A DNA stretch of 22,365 nt from an uncultured Asticcacaulis sp. (GTDB lineage: Bacteria > Pseudomonadota > Alphaproteobacteria > Caulobacterales > Caulobacteraceae): NCBI GenBank assembly GCA_946482045.1, contig CAMLPZ010000029.1:1-22365 (forward strand), read 5' to 3'. Below are positions 15,828 to 22,365 of this stretch, piece after piece. The notes below the pieces were generated by a model, which was not told the DNA's origin, ran no database searches, and saw nothing but the letters and a program-made list of their open reading frames with translations. The first letter of the stretch is position 1. Each line of letters starts with the position of its first letter. The position numbers and the translations under genes were made by a program.

Positions 15828-16343
15828 ATGAGTAAGCTGGCGGAAAGTGGGCGGGCGGCCCGGGTCTTGTTGGTGGAGGACAGCGAAGGCGACATCACCC
15901 TGTTTCGCCGGATGTTCTTGCGGGCCTGTCCCGACGCTGTCCTGACCGTCGCGCACACGGCTGAAGCAGCGCTTATCCTCCTGCAGCAAGCCGATGGCAC
16001 GGGCAATGACCCGTTGCCGGACCTGATCGTCACCGACCTGAACCTGCCAGGCATCGATGGCGTCGAGCTCGTCCGCGCCTTGAAGCGTGATCAGCGTTTC
16101 CGCCGCATCCCATGTATCGTCCTGTCGAGTTCGCAGGCCGCGCAGGATATCGCGGCGGCCTATGACGCCTTTGCCGCGGGGTACCTGACCAAGCCCGATA
16201 CCATCGAAGCCTACGCGGCCATGATCGAAAGCCTGACGGGCTACTGGTTCACACTGATGCAGGTCCCCAACGCGTCTGACGCGCCGCGGCGGTTCGCCGG
16301 TCTGGATACCGGATTTCAACACTCAGGCGCTATCGACTTATAA
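15828..16343 (+). CDS. Single-domain response regulator (Rcp1-like)
   Basis: This 171-residue protein is one receiver domain with no output domain. It shows the acidic pair E17-D18 in VEDSEGD, the phosphorylatable aspartate D70 in VTDLNLPGIDG, the switch serine in IVLSSS, and the conserved lysine in GYLTKPD. The ED-S/N-xGD opening and the long alpha/beta insertion with LPDLI resemble Rcp1-type regulators that act in phosphorelays with phytochrome-like or PAS-containing kinases. A tail of about 40 residues after the receiver has no recognised domain. I chose the ATG at 15828 (MSKLAESG) because it sits just ahead of the receiver fold. The frame is open upstream to 15777, and no strong ribosome binding site was seen for either. 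It is followed after 14 bases by a second receiver gene, so the operon probably starts here. Confidence 0.88.
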   Translation: MSKLAESGRAARVLLVEDSEGDITLFRRMFLRACPDAVLTVAHTAEAALILLQQADGTGNDPLPDLIVTDLNLPGIDGVELVRALKRDQRFRRIPCIVLSSSQAAQDIAAAYDAFAAGYLTKPDTIEAYAAMIESLTGYWFTLMQVPNASDAPRRFAGLDTGFQHSGAIDL

Positions 16344-16357
16344 CAACCTACCACGGA

Positions 16358-16762
16358 ATGGCACGGACCATGACCTTGCAAACCGCATCTCAGCGTATCC
16401 TGGTCGTCGAGGACGACGCCGATATCCGCGACCTGCTGGAAATCGTGCTCTCGTCCAGCGGCTATGACGTCGAGACGGCAGCCAATGGCCGACTGGGGCT
16501 AGAGCAACTGAAGACGTTTACGCCGGACCTTATCCTGCTCGACCTGGCCATGCCCGAACTCGACGGCATCGGTTTCCTCAAGGCCAAGCGCGATCTGTAT
16601 GATGTCCGTGATATCCCGGTGATCGTCCTGTCGGCGCGCGACAAGAATACCGATGTCATCGAGGCCGTCGAGTTCGGCGCCGACAACTACATCATCAAGC
16701 CGTTCAACACGGACGCTGTGCTGAACAGCATAAGGCGGCTGATTCCCAGCCGCATCTATTAG
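16358..16762 (+). CDS. Single-domain response regulator
   Basis: This 134-residue receiver-only protein carries VVEDDADIRDLLE, phospho-acceptor D62 in LLDLAMPELDG, the switch region VLSARDK, and K114 in NYIIKPF. There is no DNA-binding or enzymatic domain, so it should pass phosphate on or work by protein-protein contact. The start at 16358 (MARTMTL) is kept. An ATG at 16370 is equally possible, and neither has a good ribosome binding site. It lies 14 bases after the first receiver gene and 21 bases before the histidine kinase, a typical operon spacing. The kinase is therefore its likely phosphodonor. Confidence 0.9.
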   Translation: MARTMTLQTASQRILVVEDDADIRDLLEIVLSSSGYDVETAANGRLGLEQLKTFTPDLILLDLAMPELDGIGFLKAKRDLYDVRDIPVIVLSARDKNTDVIEAVEFGADNYIIKPFNTDAVLNSIRRLIPSRIY

Positions 16763-16783
16763 CGCGTCCGCGTCCGTCCCGGC

Positions 16784-19700
16784 ATGATGACATTCGCACC
16801 CAAGGTCACGTCCGACATCTCCCGGCAGGCGCCCGCCTATGCCGCCAGGGTCGCCGCGCTCGTGGTCCTGTACATCATCACAGGCAAGCTGGGCCTGATG
16901 CTGTCGGTGCCGCCGGGTTTCGCCACCATCATCTGGCCGCCTTCGGGGCTTGCTTTGGGCATCTGCCTGGTACACGGCCGCCGTCTGTGGCCGGGCGTCT
17001 GGCTGGGCTCGTTCCTGCTCAATGCCGAGGTCGCCGGTGCCGTGGGCCCCGGCGTGGCCATCGCCTGGCCGAAACTTGCCCTTGCCGCGTCCATTGCCAC
17101 GGGATCGACCGTCCAGGTGCTCCTGGGCTGTTTCCTGGCTCAGCGTTTCGTCGGCCTTCCGCTTAAGCTTACGTCGGTCGCCAGTATTTTCAGGCTTTTC
17201 CTCGTCGCCGGTCCCTTGGCCTGCCTCACGGCGGCCAGCGTCGGCGTCCTGTCCTTGCGCGCCGCCGGTCTTGTCAGCCCCTCCGACGTGCTCAACAACT
17301 GGCTGTCGTGGTGGGGCGGCGATGTCTTCGGCGTCATCGTCTTCCTGCCGCTCGCCCTGATCGCGCCGGGCAATCCGCATCCCATCGGCTTCGGCGGCGA
17401 CGGAAAGAAAATCGGGCGGCTGTCGGCCCTGGCCCTGTTCCTGCTGCTCATTCCCCTGGGCCTGACCTTCTACGCCTGGAAGATCGCCTCGCTCAGCGAA
17501 TACAAGGCGCGCCAGGACGCCTTCGAGGCCCTGACGCACGAGAGCGAAGAGGCGCTGCGCCGCCGCCTCGAAGCCTACAACAACGCCCTGGTCGGCGCCC
17601 AGGCCTTCTGGACGGGGCAGGGCGAAATCAGCCGGGCCGAATGGAAGACCTATGTCGATGCGCTCGATATCGGGACCAACTATCCCGGCATGAGCGGCCT
17701 GGGCTTTATCCAGCCCGTGGCCAAGGATGATCTGCCGGACTTGAAGGCGGCCATGGCGCGCGGCGGCGTCGCGGATTTCGCCGTGCACCCTGAGGCGGGC
17801 AGCGGCGAGACCTTCGTCATCACCTATCTGGAGCCGATCGACAGCAACCGCGCCGCCCTGGGCCTGAACATCGCCTTCGAGCCCAACCGGGCATCGGCGG
17901 CGCGCGCCGCGCGCGATTCCGGGCGGACGACCCTGACGAAGCGGATCCATCTGGTCCAGGACCGCAAGCAGACGCCGGGTTTCCTGCTGCTGGCGCCGCT
18001 CTATGCGTCCGGCCGCGCGCCCGATACGGTCGCCGCGCGCCGCGCCGATTTCAAGGGCTGGATATACGCGCCCTTCATCGCGCGCAATCTCCTGAGCGAC
18101 CTGACGCGGAGCCAGGGGAGCCAGGTCCATATCGAAATCTACGACCAGGGCGTCGAACGTCCTGACGCCTTGATCTACAGCAGCGGCGGGACCGCGCCGG
18201 GCGGCAATTTCACGGCGCGGCGGTCGTTCCAGGCCGGACAGACGACCTGGCTGATCGTGTGGAAAAGCACCAAGGCCTTCGACTATGCGGCCCGGTCGGT
18301 GACGCCGACACTCATCCTGGGGGCGGGGCTTTTGTTCACCGCCATGCTGGCCGTGCTGTTCTTCGGCATCGGCATGAAGGACGCCGGGGGCGGCGAGGCG
18401 CGCGGCGGCCGTGAACAGTTCGTGGTGCCTGTGACCGTCTTCTTCGTCCTGGCGGCCGGCGCCGCCTTCGGTTACCGCACCCTTTCGGTGCAGGAGGCGC
18501 ACTATGCCGAAGGATTGATGACGCGCGACGCCTCACGCATCGAGGAGCTTTTGGGCTCCCGCTCCGACAGCGCGGTGAGCGCGCTGGAACGCTTTGCCGC
18601 GCGCAGGACCGTCGCGCCGGGAGGGCCTGAACACCCTTGGCGCGAGGACGCCGCCAACCTCGTTCGCGACATCGACGGGCTGCGGTCGCTGACCTGGCTC
18701 GACGCCGGCGGGACGCCGCTGTGGACCGTGCCGGAAGCTGCCGGGCCGGCTGTCCCGGCAGGTATGAAGCTCTCCGGCGCCCAGACCCAGCGTACGACCG
18801 TGACCTTCGGACACGACGCCGCGGGACTTCCGGTCTTCACCCTGATGGTGCCGGTCTTCGACGGGGGCGAGCCCGGAAACTACCTGGCGGCGCGCTTCGA
18901 CGCCCGGGCGTTCGCCGAGGACGCCCTGAGCGAAGACCTGCGTGGCAACTACCAGCTCAGCCTGGTGAAGGATGGCCGCGCCACCCCGCTGACGAGCCTC
19001 GGCGACACGCCGCTCAGCGGGCAGGCGCTGCCCGGCTATGTCGGCATAGCCAACGCGGTATGGACGCTGCAGATCCAGCCGGCCCGGGCCTTCCTGACGA
19101 CGCAGCGATCGCCGTTCCCGGTCATCGCGCTGGTGGCCGGACTGGTCATCGCCGGCCTGTGCGCCCTGACCGTCCAGGCGCTTTTGACAAGCAAGTTCAA
19201 GTCGCGCGAGCTGGGCCAGACGAACCGCCGGCTGTTCGACGCCAGCGCCCTCAACACCGCCATCCTGGCCAGCACCAAGTACATCGTGGTCACCACTGAC
19301 GCCGACGGCCGCGTGACCTCGTTCAACTCCGAAGCCGAAAGCGCCCTGGGCTATGCGGCCGCCGAGGTCATCGGCATCGAGAGCGCCATAAAGTGGCACG
19401 ATCCGTCCGAAGTTGTCGTCCGCACGCGGCAGATCAACGCCGAACTGGGCCTGGCGCTCAAGCCGGGGTTCGCGACCTTCACGGCGCGCATCGCGCGTTT
19501 CGGCGAGGACACCAGCGAATGGACCTTTGTGCGCAAGGACGGGACGCGTTTTCCGGTGAGCCTGAATGTGACGGCCCTGACGGATGAAAACGGCGAGATC
19601 ACCGGCTATCTGGGCGTCGCCGAGGACATTACCGAGCGCCGCGCCCAGCAGCAGGCGCTCATCACCAGCGAGGAGACCTTCCGGCTCGCCATGGAAAACG

Positions 19701-20737
19701 CCCCGACCGGCCAGGCCCTGGTCAGTCCCGACGGGCGCTGGCTCAAGGTCAATGGCGCCCTGTGCGAGCTCCTGGGTTACACGCCGGATGCCCTGCTCAA
19801 GACCGACTTCCAGACCATCACCCACGCCGACGACCTCGACGCCGATCTGGCGCTGGTCGGTCAGGTCCTGTCGGGCGAGATCGGCAGCTACACGCTCGAA
19901 AAGCGCTATATCCGCAGCGACGGGCGCATCATCTGGGGCCTGCTCAGCGTCTCGCTGGTCCGCAAGGCCGATGGCACGGCGCACTACTTCATCTCACAAA
20001 TCCAGGACATTACCGAACGCCGGGAGATGGAGCAGATGAAGAGCGAGTTCATCTCGACCGTCAGTCATGAGCTGCGTACGCCGCTGACCGCCATCCGTGG
20101 CTCGCTGGATTTCGTCGCCAACAGCCTGGGTGCCAACCTGCCCCAGGCGGGCCAGCGCCTGGTCGACATGGCGCGGCGCAATTGCGACCGGCTGGTCCTG
20201 CTGGTCAACGACATCCTGGACATAGACAAGATTACGTCGGGGACGATGCGATTCGACCTGCGCGATGAAGCCGTCGCACAACTGATCGACCAGAGTGTGG
20301 CGCTCAACCAGGGCTTTGCTGACAAGTTGAATGTCGCGCTTTCGGCGGCCACCGCCACCGGTGCGGCGATCCGCGTCGACAGCGAGCGCTTCCAGCAGGT
20401 GATGACCAACCTGATTTCGAACGCCGTCAAGTTTTCGCCCGAAGGCAGTACGGTCCACATCACGGCCGCGCCTGTCGGGTCGGATATCCGCATCAGCGTC
20501 CGCGACGAAGGGCCGGGTATTCCGGCGGACTTCCGCGGGCGCATCTTCGGGCGCTTCGCCCAGGCGGATTCGTCGATTACCCGCGCAAAGGGCGGCTCGG
20601 GCCTGGGGCTGCACATCACGAAGGAGATCGTGGCGCAGATGGGCGGGACGATCGGCTACGACTCGGTCGAAGGCGAGGGCGCGACGTTCTGGATCCTGTT
20701 CCCGGCCGTCCGCGACGAGATGGACCAGGCGGGGTAG
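16784..20737 (+). CDS. Membrane sensor histidine kinase: MASE1-CHASE-second sensor-PAS-PAS-HisKA-HATPase
   Basis: This 1317-residue protein begins with a multi-helix MASE1 region (about 20-205), containing the typical NWLSWWGGDVFGV motif. It continues with a helix at 213-233, a CHASE-like periplasmic domain (about 237-495), helices at about 508-530 and 547-567, a second extracytoplasmic region (about 570-770), and a helix at 778-800. Cytoplasmic PAS domains follow (about 828-950 and 962-1083), each ending in a DITERR motif. The DHp helix has the phospho-acceptor H1095 in STVSHELRTPLTAIRG, and the ATPase domain has N1213 (NLISNAVKFSP), DEGPGIP and GGSGLGLHI. All catalytic boxes are present and there is no attached receiver. 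The start MMTF at 16784 has no clear ribosome binding site and may be translationally coupled. The two receiver-only genes just upstream are the likely partners. The signal is unknown. Confidence 0.93.
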   Translation: MMTFAPKVTSDISRQAPAYAARVAALVVLYIITGKLGLMLSVPPGFATIIWPPSGLALGICLVHGRRLWPGVWLGSFLLNAEVAGAVGPGVAIAWPKLALAASIATGSTVQVLLGCFLAQRFVGLPLKLTSVASIFRLFLVAGPLACLTAASVGVLSLRAAGLVSPSDVLNNWLSWWGGDVFGVIVFLPLALIAPGNPHPIGFGGDGKKIGRLSALALFLLLIPLGLTFYAWKIASLSEYKARQDAFEALTHESEEALRRRLEAYNNALVGAQAFWTGQGEISRAEWKTYVDALDIGTNYPGMSGLGFIQPVAKDDLPDLKAAMARGGVADFAVHPEAGSGETFVITYLEPIDSNRAALGLNIAFEPNRASAARAARDSGRTTLTKRIHLVQDRKQTPGFLLLAPLYASGRAPDTVAARRADFKGWIYAPFIARNLLSDLTRSQGSQVHIEIYDQGVERPDALIYSSGGTAPGGNFTARRSFQAGQTTWLIVWKSTKAFDYAARSVTPTLILGAGLLFTAMLAVLFFGIGMKDAGGGEARGGREQFVVPVTVFFVLAAGAAFGYRTLSVQEAHYAEGLMTRDASRIEELLGSRSDSAVSALERFAARRTVAPGGPEHPWREDAANLVRDIDGLRSLTWLDAGGTPLWTVPEAAGPAVPAGMKLSGAQTQRTTVTFGHDAAGLPVFTLMVPVFDGGEPGNYLAARFDARAFAEDALSEDLRGNYQLSLVKDGRATPLTSLGDTPLSGQALPGYVGIANAVWTLQIQPARAFLTTQRSPFPVIALVAGLVIAGLCALTVQALLTSKFKSRELGQTNRRLFDASALNTAILASTKYIVVTTDADGRVTSFNSEAESALGYAAAEVIGIESAIKWHDPSEVVVRTRQINAELGLALKPGFATFTARIARFGEDTSEWTFVRKDGTRFPVSLNVTALTDENGEITGYLGVAEDITERRAQQQALITSEETFRLAMENAPTGQALVSPDGRWLKVNGALCELLGYTPDALLKTDFQTITHADDLDADLALVGQVLSGEIGSYTLEKRYIRSDGRIIWGLLSVSLVRKADGTAHYFISQIQDITERREMEQMKSEFISTVSHELRTPLTAIRGSLDFVANSLGANLPQAGQRLVDMARRNCDRLVLLVNDILDIDKITSGTMRFDLRDEAVAQLIDQSVALNQGFADKLNVALSAATATGAAIRVDSERFQQVMTNLISNAVKFSPEGSTVHITAAPVGSDIRISVRDEGPGIPADFRGRIFGRFAQADSSITRAKGGSGLGLHITKEIVAQMGGTIGYDSVEGEGATFWILFPAVRDEMDQAG

Positions 20738-20769
20738 GGGAGGCTAAGGATATGGCTGGGGTTGTTGAC

Positions 20770-20804
20770 CTCCCGCCTCCCCATCTTCGATAGGGAGGAG
20801 GGAG
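20770..20804. terminator. Hairpin between converging kinase and regulator genes
   Basis: CTCCC-G-CCTCCC (20770-20781) pairs with GGGAGG-A-GGGAG (20793-20804), with a single G/A mismatch and an 11-base loop. It lies between two converging genes, where a terminator is expected. There is no T-run, so it is not a classical intrinsic terminator. Confidence 0.45.
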
Positions 20805-20832
20805 TGTGGTGAACCGGCCAGGCAAGTGGGAT

Positions 20833-21543
20833 CTACCCGCCCAGGCCAGGCCGCAGCATGTAGCCCACGCCATAGACCGTCTGGATCAGCTCTTTGTCGC
20901 CGGTGCTGTCGGGATCGGCGTAGGCCAGCTTTTGACGCAGCCGAGACACCAGCGTGTCCAGTCCGCGCGGCGTCGAGAAGCCATGCACGGCGTCCATCGC
21001 CTTCAGGATCTGTTCGCGCCTGAGCGGGCGGTCCGGATGGTCGAGAAAGACCGTGAGCAAGGCGAACTCGGCGGGGGTCAGCGCCAGGGTCTTGCCGGCG
21101 GGGCTGGTCAGCCGGCGCGCCTGCTTTTCCAGAACCCAGCCGAAGAAGCGCCAGTCGTCGGTGGCCGGCCCGCCATTTTTCTTCAGGCGCCGGAACACCG
21201 CCTTGATCCGCGCGATCAGTTCATCGTTGCTGAACGGCTTCGACACATAGTCCTCGGCGCCGAGGTCGAGCCCCTTGATCTTGTCGATATCCTCGCTCTT
21301 GGCGCTCAGCATGATGATGGGCGGGCCGTTGGCGGCGGAAACCCGGCGGCAGACGGAAAAGCCGTCCTCTCCCGGCATCATGGTGTCGAGCACGATCAGG
21401 TCGACGTTCATCCGCGCCAGAACGTCGTCCATGGCGGCGGCGCCATCGGCCGTGACGGCGGTAAATCCGGCCGCGTCGAGCACGACCTCGAGCAGTTCGC
21501 GGATGTCGGGGGTATCGTCGACAACGAGGATGACAGGTTTCAA
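20833..21543 (-). CDS. OmpR/PhoB-family response regulator, TTG start
   Basis: This 236-residue transcription regulator has an N-terminal receiver domain (about 1-118) and a C-terminal winged helix. The receiver shows D9-D10 in VVDDTPDIRELLE, phospho-acceptor D53 in VLDTMMPGEDG, the switch S80 and K102 in DYVSKPF. The winged helix is recognisable from LTPAEFALLTVFLDHP, LRREQILKAM, GLDTLVSRLRQKL and ELIQTVYGVGYML. The start codon appears to be TTG: the sequence after it, MKPVILVVDD, is the usual beginning of a receiver, an in-frame TAG lies about 15 codons further upstream, and no ATG or GTG intervenes. The ribosome binding site is weak. Its own kinase is not adjacent; the large kinase converges on it from the other strand and may or may not be its partner. 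Confidence 0.9.
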   Translation of the reverse strand: MKPVILVVDDTPDIRELLEVVLDAAGFTAVTADGAAAMDDVLARMNVDLIVLDTMMPGEDGFSVCRRVSAANGPPIIMLSAKSEDIDKIKGLDLGAEDYVSKPFSNDELIARIKAVFRRLKKNGGPATDDWRFFGWVLEKQARRLTSPAGKTLALTPAEFALLTVFLDHPDRPLRREQILKAMDAVHGFSTPRGLDTLVSRLRQKLAYADPDSTGDKELIQTVYGVGYMLRPGLGG

Positions 21544-21669
21544 GCAGCGGTAGTCCCGGTGAATCGGAAAACACCGGAAAGACTAGCAGCAAACGCCGAC
21601 GGCACCACCGCGAACGCTTGCGTCAACGGAATTGTTATTGGCGCTGCGACGGCCTCCTGCGGCCCGGCC

Positions 21670-22365
21670 CTAGTCGAGCCGCTGGATTTCGAGCTTGCGG
21701 AACTCGATCTGCTGGCCCTCGGCCTGGAGCGCGATATAGCCCTGGCTCAGGGTGAGCGCGCCGCCGGCGGCTTTGATAAGCGCCGCGGCATCGTTGTCCG
21801 CCGGGTCGAGTTCCGGCGCCGAATAGCGCAGCACCGGCTTGCCGTCGATGAAGTGGGTTATGTCGCCATTGGGCAGGACTTCGATCTCGCCCTTCGTCCA
21901 AACGCCTACGGGCAGAAGCGGCGATGACGACAGGATGCAGTGGCGCAGGTCGCGCTTGCCGTCGATCACGATCGTCGTGCCGGGCGTGCACAGGTTGCCG
22001 GAAGGTTCTTCGGTCGGGCGCGGAACGCCAAGGATCTGGTATTCGAGGCTGACCGGGAACGCCTGGTCCAGGCGCTCGGATTCGGGAGATTGGGAATGGA
22101 ACATCACGCCGGAATTGCTGATCTCCCAGGGCTTGATGTCGGGCAGGGGCGCGTCGAACAGGCGGTATTCGAAGCGCAGCCGATAGGCCTTCAGCGGTTC
22201 CTTCCAGAAGATGTGGCCGTATTCGCCGCCGAATTTGTTATTGTAGCCGACATAGGAGACGCGAATGGCACCGTCCTTGACGACAAAGGTTTGCTTGGGG
22301 TCTTCGCCCGCCGCGTAGCCGGAAATCTTGGGCGTCCAGCCGTCCAGCGTCTTGCCGTCGAAGAT
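21670..22365 (-). CDS. DUF1080 / 3-keto-disaccharide hydrolase-type protein, 5' end cut by window
   Basis: The reading frame enters from the right window edge and runs 231 residues to a TAG at 21670. The first visible residues IFDGKTLDGWT match the usual N-terminal motif of DUF1080 (PF06439) proteins, a beta-sandwich fold of the LamG/glucanase type. It continues with NSGVMFHSQSPE, VSLEYQILG and TKGEIEVLPNGDITHFIDGK, all typical of the family, and ends EFRKLEIQRLD. Relatives are exported and some hydrolyse 3-keto-glycosides. Only the start and probably a signal peptide seem to be missing. An internal GTG-ATG at 22107 could be mistaken for the start, but the family similarity extends well upstream of it. 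The gene is 126 bases upstream of the OmpR-type regulator on the same strand. The intervening stretch shows nothing recognisable. Confidence 0.88.
   Translation of the reverse strand: MFDGKTLDGWTPKISGYAAGEDPKQTFVVKDGAIRVSYVGYNNKFGGEYGHIFWKEPLKAYRLRFEYRLFDAPLPDIKPWEISNSGVMFHSQSPESERLDQAFPVSLEYQILGVPRPTEEPSGNLCTPGTTIVIDGKRDLRHCILSSSPLLPVGVWTKGEIEVLPNGDITHFIDGKPVLRYSAPELDPADNDAAALIKAAGGALTLSQGYIALQAEGQQIEFRKLEIQRLD

Noticed and set aside
16499..18502. 667-codon antisense frame opposite the kinase
   Set aside because: The opposite strand encodes unmistakable receiver and MASE1/CHASE sequence; this frame is Gly/Arg/Gln-rich with no domain.
21670..22107. Short 145-residue gene starting at 22107
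   Set aside because: The frame continues without a stop to the window edge and upstream residues carry the IFDGKTLDGW motif of the DUF1080 family.

Overview
The window is high-GC DNA with tightly packed genes and looks like an alphaproteobacterium of the Caulobacterales. Asticcacaulis or a close relative is my best guess. The signs are a large TonB-dependent receptor whose plug start resembles the Caulobacter/Xanthomonas carbohydrate-receptor type, a perfect CtrA-type box (TTAA-N7-TTAAC) in an intergenic region, and a MASE1/CHASE hybrid-sensor histidine kinase. This taxonomic call is inference from family resemblance. No rRNA, tRNA, CRISPR array, transposase or phage gene was seen.

Left part (1-5050): a secreted type-B carboxylesterase (92-1669, +) with a possible LacI-type operator in front of it. 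It converges on a hemolysin III/PAQR-type membrane protein (1857-2603, -), and a structured interspersed repeat lies between the two stops. Next is a two-domain classical AAA ATPase (3069-5045, +) with no obvious partner.

Centre (5050-15410): a 1745-residue secreted protein (5474-10711, +) combines three RTX calcium-binding regions, seven Ig/cadherin-like repeats and an embedded SGNH/sialate-O-acetylesterase-like domain with its catalytic residues intact. It ends in a DFVL type I secretion terminus. It faces a 984-residue TonB-dependent receptor (10813-13767, -) across a strong bidirectional terminator. Behind the receptor is a long AT-rich control region with three similar palindromic motifs, a second copy of the interspersed repeat, and an exported esterase-D-type alpha/beta hydrolase (14351-15409, -).

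Right part (15410-22365): a signalling operon of two single-domain response regulators and a 1317-residue membrane histidine kinase with two separate extracytoplasmic sensing regions. An OmpR-type response regulator with a TTG start (20833-21543, -) converges on it. Last is a DUF1080 / 3-keto-disaccharide hydrolase-type protein (21670-22365, -) that runs off the window edge.

Taken together, the exported carboxylesterase, the RTX-borne acetylesterase-like domain, the exported esterase, the DUF1080 glycan hydrolase and the TonB receptor suggest a region devoted to de-esterifying, cleaving and taking up a decorated polysaccharide. That functional link is inference. The genes are not one operon and no transporter for the RTX protein lies in the window.
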